Origin: Fodinicurvata halophila
GTDB lineage: Bacteria; Pseudomonadota; Alphaproteobacteria; Kiloniellales; DSM-21159
NCBI RefSeq assembly: GCF_042651425.1
Contig: NZ_JBHSCW010000005.1
Coordinates: 25,059 to 89,058, forward strand
Direction: 5' to 3'
DNA length: 64,000 bases
The position numbers and the translations under genes are program-made. Below, piece by piece: positions 1-7,835 of this stretch (its first letter is position 1; each line of letters begins with the position of its first letter). Below the pieces are notes generated by a model. That model searched no databases, was not told the origin of the DNA, and was given only the letters and a program-made list of their open reading frames with translations.

Positions 1-1
1 C

Positions 2-724
2 TATCGCGGGCGCCGCATCTCCATGATCTTCCAGGACCCCATGATGACCCTGAACCCGGTGCTGCGCATCGACACCCAGATGGTGGAAACCCTGCAGGCG
101 CACCAGGACATCTCGCGCGCGGCGGCGGTGCAGCGCTGCCGCGAGTCGCTGACCATGGTCGGTATCTCGGCGCCGGAGGCGCGCCTGAGGAATTATCCGC
201 ACCAGCTGTCCGGCGGCATGCGCCAGCGCGTGGCCATCGCGATAGCCCTGCTGAACGATCCCGAACTGATCATCGCCGACGAGCCGACCACGGCGCTGGA
301 TGTCACCATTCAGGCGCAGATTCTGGCGGAGGTCCAGCGCCTGGTGGAGCAGAAGGGGGTGGCCATGATGCTGATCACCCACGACCTCTCGGTGGTGGCC
401 GGCCTGGCCGATCGCATCGCCGTGATGTATGCCGGCCGTATCGTGGAGCAGGGGCCCTCGGACGCGGTGATCAGCGCGCCGCGACACCCCTATACGGCGG
501 GCCTGATCGCCTCTGTGCCCTCGCGTAACCAGCGGCGACAGCGGCTGCGTCAGATTCCCGGCATGACGCCCTCCATGACGCACCTGCCGGAAGGCTGCCC
601 CTTCCATCCGCGCTGTCCCAAGGCGCAGGATCTCTGTCGCAGCGAACCCGAGGACAGCTGGCAGGGCAATCGCTCCTGGCGCTGTCATTTTCCCGTAGGC
701 AAGGACGAGAGTATCTGGTCATGA
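2..724 (+). CDS. Oligopeptide/dipeptide ABC transporter ATPase, DppD/OppD type (5' truncated by window edge)
   Basis: Cytoplasmic ATPase of a peptide-type ABC importer. The frame is open from base 2, so the N-terminus with the Walker A loop lies outside the window. Visible are the Q-loop (MIFQDPM), the ABC signature (LSGGMRQRVAIA), Walker B (LIIADEPTTALD), the switch histidine (LITHDLS) and the C-terminal oligopeptide-transporter extension with CPFHPRCP. Its stop overlaps the start of the next ATPase (ATGA), so the two are translationally coupled, as is usual for DppD-DppF pairs. The substrate cannot be read from the ATPases; the hydrolase genes that follow suggest peptides or acylated amino acids. 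Confidence 0.93.
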   Translation, partial: YRGRRISMIFQDPMMTLNPVLRIDTQMVETLQAHQDISRAAAVQRCRESLTMVGISAPEARLRNYPHQLSGGMRQRVAIAIALLNDPELIIADEPTTALDVTIQAQILAEVQRLVEQKGVAMMLITHDLSVVAGLADRIAVMYAGRIVEQGPSDAVISAPRHPYTAGLIASVPSRNQRRQRLRQIPGMTPSMTHLPEGCPFHPRCPKAQDLCRSEPEDSWQGNRSWRCHFPVGKDESIWS

Positions 725-1740
725 CCTCGGCAGAGCCCCTGATCACCCTGGAGACCGTTTCGAAGCGCTTCACGCGCAGGCTGGATGTGGCGGAGCGCCT
801 GGCCCGCGGCCTGGGGGCGAAAATCAAGGAGCAGACGGTTCACGCGGTGGACCGGGTGACCCTGAACGTGGGCAAGGGCGAAGTGGTCGGCCTTGTGGGC
901 GAAAGCGGCTGCGGGAAGTCCACTCTGGGCCGCATCGTGGCCGGACTGCACAAGCCTTCTGACGGCCGTTTCCTCTACCGGGGGCAGCCGGTCGAACAAC
1001 TGGCCAAGCGCGATGCGGCCCATCTGGACCTGGCGATCCAGATGATCTTCCAGGACCCCATGGCTTCGCTCAATCCGCGCATGAAGGCGGGGCAGATCAT
1101 CGGCGAGGCGGTGCAGGCTCATGGCCTGGTGCCGCGCGCCGAACAGAAGGACTATGTCGCCCAGATGATGCAGCGCGTAGGCCTGGATCCGGACTATCGC
1201 GCGCGCTATCCGCACCAGTTCTCCGGCGGGCAGCGCCAGCGCATCGGCATCGCGCGCGCCCTGGCCGTGAAGCCGGAAATGCTGGTCTGTGACGAGTCGG
1301 TGGCCGCCCTGGACGTCTCGATCCAGGCTCAGGTGCTCAACCTCTTCATGGAGCTGCAGCAGGATTTCGGCCTGACCTATCTGTTCATCAGCCACGATCT
1401 GGGGGTGGTCGAGCATCTCTCGGACCAGGTGGTGATCATGTACCTCGGGCGGGTGGTGGAACAGGCCCCCACGGCGGAACTCTTCGCCGGCCCCAACCAT
1501 CCCTATACCCAGGCGTTGCTGGAGGACGTGCCGCGCCTGGAAGCCGGCAAACGCCGCTTCCATCCGATCAAGGGAGAGATTCCCTCGCCGCTGGACCCGC
1601 CGCCCGGCTGTCATTTCCATCCGCGCTGCCCCCATGCCTTCGACCGCTGCCGGGTGGAGGAGCCGGCTTTGGAAGAGATTGCACCGGGACACTTCTCCGC
1701 CTGCCACCTCAACACCACCTCAAGGACAGACAGACCATGA
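721..1740 (+). CDS. Oligopeptide/dipeptide ABC transporter ATPase, DppF/OppF type
   Basis: Second ATPase of the peptide importer, 339 residues and full length for the OppF/DppF family. Walker A is GESGCGKST near residue 60; the Q-loop is MIFQDPMASLNP, the signature FSGGQRQRIGIARAL, Walker B LVCDESVAALD, and the C-terminal oligo_HPY motif HFHPRCPHA. The family normally reads DEP in Walker B; here it is DES, which is common in OppF/DppF. The start codon overlaps the preceding stop and the stop overlaps the start of the peptidase gene (ATGA twice), giving a coupled operon. The permeases and binding protein must lie upstream of the window. Confidence 0.95.
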   Translation: MTSAEPLITLETVSKRFTRRLDVAERLARGLGAKIKEQTVHAVDRVTLNVGKGEVVGLVGESGCGKSTLGRIVAGLHKPSDGRFLYRGQPVEQLAKRDAAHLDLAIQMIFQDPMASLNPRMKAGQIIGEAVQAHGLVPRAEQKDYVAQMMQRVGLDPDYRARYPHQFSGGQRQRIGIARALAVKPEMLVCDESVAALDVSIQAQVLNLFMELQQDFGLTYLFISHDLGVVEHLSDQVVIMYLGRVVEQAPTAELFAGPNHPYTQALLEDVPRLEAGKRRFHPIKGEIPSPLDPPPGCHFHPRCPHAFDRCRVEEPALEEIAPGHFSACHLNTTSRTDRP

Positions 1741-2969
1741 CCCCCGATCGTGCCCCCTCATCCGACCAGACCTTGCCGGAGGCCATTCCGGCGCAGGGGA
1801 CGGACCGTCCTTCCTCGGATGTCGTGGAGTGGCTGCGCCGGCTGGTGGGCTTCCCCACGGTCAGCCGGGACTCCAACCTGGCCCTGATCGAGCATGTGAA
1901 GGACTATCTCGCGGCGCGCGGCATCGCGTGCCACGTGCTGCCGAACGAGGAGGGCAACAAGGCCAATCTCTGGGCGCGCATCGGCCCGGACCGGCCGGGC
2001 GGTGTGGCACTCAGCGGGCATACCGACGTGGTGCCGGTGGAGGGGCAGGATTGGGACAGCGACCCCTTTACCCTGGAGGAACGCAACGGAGCTCTGGTGG
2101 GGCGCGGGACGGCCGACATGAAGGGGTTCCTGGCCTGCTGTCTGGCGCTGGTGCCGCGCATGCAGGAGGCGCCGCTGGCCCGGCCCATCGACCTCTGCTT
2201 CTCCTATGACGAGGAGGTGGGCTGTCGTGGTGTCGACGGTCTGATCGAATACATCGCCACATTGGAGAACAAGCCCGGCCTTTGTCTGGTTGGCGAACCC
2301 ACCGGCATGGACGTGGTCACCGGCCACAAGGGCAAGCTGGCCGTGGAATGCGTGGTGAAGGGCAGTATCGCGCACTCGAGCCTGGCGCCGCGCGCGGCCA
2401 ATGCCGTGCAGACGGCGGCGCGGCTGGTGGCACGGATTGCCGACATGGCCGACGCGGTGGAACGCGACGGGCCCTTCGATCCCCGCTATGACGTGGAGCA
2501 CACGACGATCCACGTGGGCCAGCTGCAGGGCGGGCAGGCGCTGAACATCGTGCCGGACCACTGCTCCTTCGTCTTCGAGTTTCGGCACCTGCCCCTGGAC
2601 GATCCTTTTGCCAAGCTGGACGAGCTCAAGGCCTATGGCCGGGAGCTGGAGGCGGCCATGCAGAAGAAGGCACCGGAGGCGTCCGTCACCTGGACCCAGC
2701 TCTTCTCCTTCCCCGGCCTGGACATGGACGAGGACGCGGAGGCCGTTACCTTCATGAAGGGCCTAGCCGCCACCAACAGCACGCGCCGGGTCGCCTATGG
2801 GACCGAGGGCGGCAAGTTCCAGCAGCACGCCGGCATTCCGACGGTGATCTGCGGGCCGGGGCATATCGACCAGGCCCACAAAGCGAACGAGTTCGCCGCC
2901 CTGTCCCAGTTGGCGGAAATGGAGCAGCTGCTCGGCCGGCTGGTCGAGCGGCTGTGCAAGGACGCCTGA
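1737..2969 (+). CDS. argE: M20-family deacylase, acetylornithine deacetylase (ArgE) type
   Basis: Zinc-dependent M20 hydrolase of 410 residues, cytoplasmic, expected to remove the acyl group from N-acyl amino acids (N2-acetylornithine in the founding member). The metal ligands are visible: His95 in GHTD, Asp127 in GTADMKG, and Glu159/Glu160 in the YDEEVGC motif carrying the catalytic base. A dimerisation-domain His occurs in SIAHSS, and the C-terminal His in IDQAHKANEF. Coupled by ATGA to the transporter ATPase, it is more likely catabolic (acting on imported acyl amino acids or peptides) than part of arginine synthesis, so the symbol describes the family rather than a proven role. Confidence 0.85.
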   Translation: MTPDRAPSSDQTLPEAIPAQGTDRPSSDVVEWLRRLVGFPTVSRDSNLALIEHVKDYLAARGIACHVLPNEEGNKANLWARIGPDRPGGVALSGHTDVVPVEGQDWDSDPFTLEERNGALVGRGTADMKGFLACCLALVPRMQEAPLARPIDLCFSYDEEVGCRGVDGLIEYIATLENKPGLCLVGEPTGMDVVTGHKGKLAVECVVKGSIAHSSLAPRAANAVQTAARLVARIADMADAVERDGPFDPRYDVEHTTIHVGQLQGGQALNIVPDHCSFVFEFRHLPLDDPFAKLDELKAYGRELEAAMQKKAPEASVTWTQLFSFPGLDMDEDAEAVTFMKGLAATNSTRRVAYGTEGGKFQQHAGIPTVICGPGHIDQAHKANEFAALSQLAEMEQLLGRLVERLCKDA

Positions 2970-3013
2970 AGGTGTAGGCTGCCCGGCAGCGCATAAGCCA
3001 AGAGGAGGAGAGC

Positions 3014-3799
3014 ATGGCACAGGACGAACGGACCTGGGAAGCGGGTGAGCGCAGGCGCCTGCAGCTGCTGACCTGGCCGGATATCGAGGAGTACCTGCAG
3101 AGCTCGCGCAGCATCCTGATCCCCATCGGCTCCACCGAGCAGCACGGACCCACGGGCCTGCTGGGCACCGATGCGCTCTGTCCGGAAGTGCTGTCCCGTG
3201 GCATAGCCGCGCGCACCGGAGCCCTGATCGCGCCGACGTTGTCCATCGGGATGGCGCAGCATCACCTGGGCTTTCCGGGCAGCATCTCGCTGCGCCCCAG
3301 CACGCTGATCGCCGTGGTGCGCGACGTGGTGACCTCGCTGGCCAGCCAGGGCTTCGAGCGCTTCTTCTTCGTCAACGGACACGGCGGCAACATCGCTACC
3401 CTGCAGGCCGCTTTTTCCGAGATCCACGCCGATGTCTCCTACGGCATGCAGAGCAATCGTCCTTCCCTGCAGTTCCAGCTGCACAGCTGGTGGATGATGC
3501 CGTCGGTACGCGCGCGCAGCGCCGAGCTGTTCGGCGAGGCCGAGGGCTCGCACGTGACCTGCAGCGAGGTCTCGCTGACGCATTTCGCTCACGGCCCCCA
3601 CATGAAGTCGCGCCCGCTCTCGCCGAAGATCGCGCCCAAGGGGCCGATCGGCGATTCCCGGGATTTCCGTTCGCGCTTCCCCGACGGCCGTATCGGCTCC
3701 GACCCCACGCTCGCCAATGCGGAGGCCGGCGAGACGCTCTACGAGGCCGCGCTGGAGGACCTCTGCGCGGCCTGGGAGGAATTTGCCAAGACCGCCTGA
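3014..3799 (+). CDS. Creatininase-family amidohydrolase
   Basis: Member of the creatininase / formamide hydrolase family (261 residues, normal length), enzymes that open cyclic or N-formyl amides using a binuclear metal site. The family ligands can be seen: Glu42 and His44 in GSTEQHGP, Asp53 in LGTDAL, His123 in NGHGGN, and the later Glu in SEVSLTHFAHGP. A strong ribosome-binding site (AGGAGGAG) lies just ahead of the ATG. It closes the peptide-transporter/deacylase operon with a 44-bp gap. The substrate is not determined; creatinine itself is only one possibility within a broad family. Confidence 0.85.
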   Translation: MAQDERTWEAGERRRLQLLTWPDIEEYLQSSRSILIPIGSTEQHGPTGLLGTDALCPEVLSRGIAARTGALIAPTLSIGMAQHHLGFPGSISLRPSTLIAVVRDVVTSLASQGFERFFFVNGHGGNIATLQAAFSEIHADVSYGMQSNRPSLQFQLHSWWMMPSVRARSAELFGEAEGSHVTCSEVSLTHFAHGPHMKSRPLSPKIAPKGPIGDSRDFRSRFPDGRIGSDPTLANAEAGETLYEAALEDLCAAWEEFAKTA

Positions 3800-4114
3800 C
3801 CGGGACCGAGTGGTTCTCGGGTTTTGCATCCACGGAAAGCGGTCAGCGCGCGGCCTTCCTGATCCGTCGCTGCTCTGAAATACTGCGGTATGGGTGCCTC
3901 CGGCTTTCCAAGCTTGCGAAGCCGGACAGGGGTGACGTACGTCGAAACGGCAGATCGAGCGACAATTCCGCACAGCGGAACTGGTTTCTGCAATTCTGCT
4001 TGACGGTCAAGCGGCCTGTGGCTTTGCTGTTTGAACAATCAAGGTTTCCTGGATGCGCCTGATCCACCATGGCCGGGTGATAGCTGTGAAGCCACAAGCG
4101 AGGAGGACGCCATC
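3800..4114. other. Intergenic region upstream of the TRAP operon
   Basis: 315 bp without a convincing gene. It holds the palindrome TTCCGC-ACA-GCGGAA (3966-3980), listed separately, and a possible -35 element TTGACG at 4000-4005 with no good -10 at the usual distance. The region most likely carries the regulated promoter of the TRAP genes. Confidence 0.6.
3966..3980. promoter_or_regulatory. Candidate IclR-family operator (upstream of TRAP operon)
   Basis: Perfect inverted repeat TTCCGC-ACA-GCGGAA, 135 bp before the TRAP binding-protein start. The same arms with a TAT spacer occur at 10182-10196 in the IclR-regulator/ligase intergenic region. IclR-type proteins commonly bind short palindromes. 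The sharing is seen in the sequence; assignment to the regulator at 9386-10150 is inferred. Confidence 0.6.
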
Positions 4115-5098
4115 ATGATTCGCCGTAGTTTTTTTGCGACTGCCGCCCTGGCCGCAACCCTGGTTGCCGGTTCTGCCCAAGCGGAAGACATGACCCTGCT
4201 CTCGAGCTGGGATGAGAGCTATAATGCTGTTCCGGTATTTGCCCAGGGCTTCGCCGAGCGCCTTGAGGAAAAATCCGATGGAGACTTGAACATCAACCTG
4301 CGCGGACCGGAAACCGTTTCCCCCTTCGAGCAGCTTCAGCCGGTCTCAACCGGCCTGTTCGACATGCTGTTCACCCATGGCGCCTATCACCTGGGCGAGA
4401 CGGCCATGGCCTTCGGCATGGATGCCGTCAAGGACGATCCCGTAGCGCGCCGTGAGAGCGGCATCTACGAGTTGATCGATGCGCATTACCAGGACCGCAA
4501 CCTCAAGCTGATCGGCGTGTTCTCGGCAGCCTCCGGCTACCACTTCCTCTTGAGCGACCCGATTGGTGAGGACGGGGGCCTGGAAGGTCGCAAGATCCGC
4601 GCATCCGGCACCTATCACGACATGGTGATCGAGCTCGGAGGCTCGGTGGTGACCATGCCGGCCAGCGATATCTACTCCGCACTGGATCGTGGTCTGGTCG
4701 ATGGTGCGGCCTGGCCTGTCTTCGGTGCGATGGACTACAAGTGGTACGAAGTCGCGGACTACATGACCCGCCCTACCTTCGGTGTCACCAACCTGACGCT
4801 GTTCATGAACCTGGACAGCTGGAACAGTCTGACGGAAGACCAGCAGGCGCTTGTGGAGGAAACCGCGCGCGAACTGGAAATCGAGGGCCGTGAGCACTTC
4901 GAGAAGCTTTGGGCGGAAGAAGACCAGGCCATGCAGGATGCCGGACTGGAAATCACCGAATTTGGTCCGGATGTTGCGGGGGATGTGAACGCCATCTTCG
5001 CCAGCGGCGTCTGGAAGCAGGTGCGTGCGAAAGCCGGCGAGGATGGTGCCGAGTTCCATGACCTGGCCGTGGAAAAGGGCCTCACAGCCGCCGAATGA
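4115..5098 (+). CDS. TRAP transporter substrate-binding protein, DctP family
   Basis: Periplasmic receptor (327 residues) of a tripartite ATP-independent transporter. An in-frame upstream ATG at 4031 exists, but the start at 4115 has AGGAGG at 4101-4106 and opens directly into a Sec signal peptide with predicted cleavage after AQA near residue 23. The family carboxylate-binding arginine is visible as Arg162 in GRKIRASG, followed by the conserved GGSVVTMP-xx-DIYSALDRG stretch. It is followed by the small and large permeases, completing the system. The ligand is probably an organic acid metabolised by the CoA-dependent genes downstream. Confidence 0.92.
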   Translation: MIRRSFFATAALAATLVAGSAQAEDMTLLSSWDESYNAVPVFAQGFAERLEEKSDGDLNINLRGPETVSPFEQLQPVSTGLFDMLFTHGAYHLGETAMAFGMDAVKDDPVARRESGIYELIDAHYQDRNLKLIGVFSAASGYHFLLSDPIGEDGGLEGRKIRASGTYHDMVIELGGSVVTMPASDIYSALDRGLVDGAAWPVFGAMDYKWYEVADYMTRPTFGVTNLTLFMNLDSWNSLTEDQQALVEETARELEIEGREHFEKLWAEEDQAMQDAGLEITEFGPDVAGDVNAIFASGVWKQVRAKAGEDGAEFHDLAVEKGLTAAE

Positions 5099-5128
5099 CG
5101 GCTTATAGTCTGGCTGGGGATTGAAGCA

Positions 5129-5665
5129 ATGCGCTGGCTGTTGCGCATTCACGACGGACTGACGCAGCTGACCTTCTGGGTGTCGGCTGCGTCAGTCGCC
5201 TATTTGACCCTGGTCACGGCCTGGGAGGTCGTGGGGCGCTATTTTCTTCGCATGCCAAGCGATTGGGCGCCGGATACAGCGGCGGTCAGCTTTGCCTTCG
5301 TGACCTTCCTGGCCGCTCCCATGCTGACCTGGAAGGGGGGTCATGCGGCCATGACCGCCGTGGTGGATCACGTCCCTCAAGGTGTTTCCCTCTGGATGCG
5401 ACGCCTGACGCTTCTGCTGGCCGTTCTGGTGTGCGGGCTTTGTGCCTGGTTCGGAGCACAGGAAACCTTCCGACTCTACACGCGCGGCGTGACGATGATC
5501 ACGGTGACGCCAATCCAGAAGTGGTGGGTCATGATCACGGTCGTCTATGCGCTGGCAAGCATGGCGCTCTATTTCCTCCGCCATTTGGGAGCGACGTTCA
5601 TGCAGTCGCCTTCCGCTCCTGCAGAGTCGCGCGATGGCAAGCCGGTCGGTGAGGAGCTGTCCTGA
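5129..5665 (+). CDS. TRAP transporter small permease, DctQ family
   Basis: Integral membrane protein of 178 residues with four predicted helices (about residues 15-37, 48-66, 90-108 and 128-147), the normal DctQ topology. The conserved region WEVVGRYFLRMPSDWAPD after the first helix matches the family pattern for the DctQ-DctM interface. It sits between the binding protein and DctM; its stop overlaps the DctM start by one base. The C-terminal tail of about 20 residues is hydrophilic and cytoplasmic. Confidence 0.9.
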   Translation: MRWLLRIHDGLTQLTFWVSAASVAYLTLVTAWEVVGRYFLRMPSDWAPDTAAVSFAFVTFLAAPMLTWKGGHAAMTAVVDHVPQGVSLWMRRLTLLLAVLVCGLCAWFGAQETFRLYTRGVTMITVTPIQKWWVMITVVYALASMALYFLRHLGATFMQSPSAPAESRDGKPVGEELS

Positions 5666-6969
5666 TGGAGTGGTATGTGCTGCTCACGGGCGCCTTCTTC
5701 CTCTTGCTGGCGCTGTTTGCCACCGGATTGCCGATCTTCCTGTCGTTCCTGACGCTGAACCTGATCGGTCTTTACCTGATGACAGGGAACTTCGGCGGTG
5801 TGCTGCTGGTGGTGAACTCCATGTTCGACACCGGCACCAGCATATCGCTGGCGGCTATCCCGCTGTTCATCCTGTTGGGCGAGATCCTTTTCCGCTCAGG
5901 GGCCGTGCGGATTCTCTTCAATGCGGTCGATGCCGTGATCGGCAATATCCGGGCGAGGCTCTACGCCGTCACGATCGTGCTGTCCACCATCTTTGGAGCC
6001 CTGTCCGGATCTGCAATGGCAGTTGCCGCGATGATGGGCTCTTCGCTGCTGCCGGAAATGCGCAGTCGCGGCTATGACCGCAATCTCTCTGTCGGCGCGA
6101 TCCTGGCAGGCTCCAGCCTGGCCCCGATCATTCCGCCCAGTGTCATGGCAGTGGTGCTGGGCATTCTCTCCGGCGTGTCTATCGCAGAACTGCTGATTGC
6201 GGGAATCGTACCCGGTATCCTGTTGGCGCTGGCCTTCTTCATCTACATCGTGATTCGTGGCTGGCGGAATCCCGACCTGGCCCCGCTCAGTCCGCGCGCC
6301 GACCTGCCCGGACGCGAACGCGCCCTTCTGGTTCTGAAAGCGCTGCCTTTCCTTCTGATCATCGTTACCATCCTGGGCCTGATCCTGGGGGGTGTGGCCA
6401 CGCCAACGGAATCCGCAGCCATGGGGTGTGTCGTGGCGGCGGTGATCTGCTCCATCCTGGGCGACCTGAAGTTTGCCAAGCTGGTGGAGGCCGTTCGCTC
6501 CACAGCCTGGATCACCGGCATGATCATGATCATCATGGTCAGCTCCGTTTCCTTCAGCCAGATCCTGAACATGACGGGCGTCACCTTCGAACTGGTCGCC
6601 TTCGTGACCTCTCTGGCCCTGCCGGTCGTGCTGATCTTCATCGTCCTGCAGGCACTGCCGTTGATCCTCTGCATGTTCATCGACCAGATTGCACTCATGA
6701 TCCTGCTGGTGCCTCTCTATCAGCCGATCATCACCGGGCTTGAGTTCGATCCCCTCTGGTTCTGGACGATCTTTCTCATCAACATGTCCATCGGCGGGAT
6801 CACGCCGCCCTTCGGGTATACACTGTTTGCCCTGCAGGGCGTGGCGCGCGACGTCCCCATACAGTCGGTCTATCGTGCAGCCGTACCCTTCGTGCTGATC
6901 TTCCTGCTGATGATCGTCGTGCTGGCTCTGCTGCCGGACATCATTCTCTATCTGCCCTCATTCGTGTGA
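5665..6969 (+). CDS. TRAP transporter large permease, DctM family
   Basis: Na+-coupled channel subunit of the TRAP system, 434 residues with about a dozen hydrophobic segments, the usual size. Family signatures seen include the SGSAMAVAAMMGSSLLPEM region and LAPIIPPSVMAVVLG in the first half, and INMSIGGITPPFGYTLFALQG in the second half, the repeated discontinuous-helix motifs that bind sodium and substrate. Overlaps the DctQ stop. With the preceding two genes it forms a complete importer. Confidence 0.94.
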   Translation: MEWYVLLTGAFFLLLALFATGLPIFLSFLTLNLIGLYLMTGNFGGVLLVVNSMFDTGTSISLAAIPLFILLGEILFRSGAVRILFNAVDAVIGNIRARLYAVTIVLSTIFGALSGSAMAVAAMMGSSLLPEMRSRGYDRNLSVGAILAGSSLAPIIPPSVMAVVLGILSGVSIAELLIAGIVPGILLALAFFIYIVIRGWRNPDLAPLSPRADLPGRERALLVLKALPFLLIIVTILGLILGGVATPTESAAMGCVVAAVICSILGDLKFAKLVEAVRSTAWITGMIMIIMVSSVSFSQILNMTGVTFELVAFVTSLALPVVLIFIVLQALPLILCMFIDQIALMILLVPLYQPIITGLEFDPLWFWTIFLINMSIGGITPPFGYTLFALQGVARDVPIQSVYRAAVPFVLIFLLMIVVLALLPDIILYLPSFV

Positions 6970-6988
6970 CATGAAGTGAGTTAACGTC

Positions 6989-7765
6989 ATGGATCTCCAA
7001 ATCTCCGGTCACAAGGCGCTCGTTCTCGGCGGCTCGCAGGGCCTCGGGTTCAGTTGCGCGGAAGCCCTGGCTGAGGCCGGTGTGGAGGTCGTAGTCAACG
7101 GGCGCGACCAAGCGCGCGCAAAGGAGGCCGCAGACTCTCTCGGAAAGGGAGCCTGGGCCGTCGCCGGCGACGTTTCCGACCCCGGGGAGCGCAAGCGTAT
7201 CTTTGCGCAGGCACGTGGCGAACAGCCGATCTCGATCCTGGTAACGAACGCGGGTGGTCCTCCGCCGGGCCCTGTGGCAGGACACGATCACGAGACTTGG
7301 CAGAAAGCCGTGGAGATGAACATGCTGGCGGCACTGGACTTCGCCGTCATGACCCTGCCGGACATGAAGCAGGCCGGCTTCGGGCGCATCGTCAACATCA
7401 CCTCCTTCACGGTGCGCGAACCCTATCCGAACATGGGGTTGGCGACAGGCGTACGCGCCGGCCTGACCGGGGCGATGTCGAGCCTGTCCCAGGAAGTCGC
7501 CGACCAGGGCATTACGGTGAACAACCTGCTGCCCGGCCTGATGGACACAGGCGCCCTGCACCGGGTCTATGCAGCGCAGGCAAGAAACCAGGGAATTACC
7601 GAGGACGAGGCCAAGGCGCACATGGCGGAGTCCGTGCCCATGAAGCGCCTGGGTCGGGGGGAGGATTTCGGCCGGGTTTGTGCCTTCCTCTGTTCGGCTC
7701 ACGCAGGCTACATGACAGGCCAGAACATCACAGTCGATGGCGGCCTGGTCCGCTCGCTGCTTTAG
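6989..7765 (+). CDS. SDR-family oxidoreductase with atypical active site
   Basis: Rossmann-fold short-chain dehydrogenase/reductase, 258 residues. The cofactor loop GGSQGLG (residues 14-20) and TNAGG are present, as are the catalytic-region Ser (NITSF) and the C-terminal TVDGG. The canonical Tyr-x3-Lys pair is not: where YxxxKAG is expected the protein reads ATGVRAG, so the Tyr is replaced and Arg stands for Lys. A subgroup of SDRs annotated as 3-oxoacyl-ACP reductase shares this RAG version. It follows DctM by 19 bp and precedes the hydroxyacyl-CoA dehydrogenase, so it probably acts on the imported acid or its CoA ester. The exact reaction is unknown. Confidence 0.8.
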   Translation: MDLQISGHKALVLGGSQGLGFSCAEALAEAGVEVVVNGRDQARAKEAADSLGKGAWAVAGDVSDPGERKRIFAQARGEQPISILVTNAGGPPPGPVAGHDHETWQKAVEMNMLAALDFAVMTLPDMKQAGFGRIVNITSFTVREPYPNMGLATGVRAGLTGAMSSLSQEVADQGITVNNLLPGLMDTGALHRVYAAQARNQGITEDEAKAHMAESVPMKRLGRGEDFGRVCAFLCSAHAGYMTGQNITVDGGLVRSLL

Positions 7766-7768
7766 CGT

Positions 7769-7788
7769 GGCCTCGCGAAGCCGAGGCC
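7769..7788 (+). repeat. Intercistronic stem-loop
   Basis: Arms GGCCTCG and CGAGGCC around a 6-nt loop (CGAAGC), 3 bp after the SDR stop and 48 bp before the dehydrogenase start. There is no T tract, so it is more likely an mRNA-processing or stability element than an intrinsic terminator. Confidence 0.45.
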
Positions 7789-7835
7789 CTCGAGAACCAG
7801 AACAGACACCCCACGAAAGAAGGGACCCTTTGGAG

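Noticed and set aside
4000..4028. Possible sigma70 promoter starting at TTGACG upstream of the first TRAP gene
   Set aside because: The -35 is good but no acceptable -10 occurs at 16-18 bp, so it is mentioned only in the region entry.
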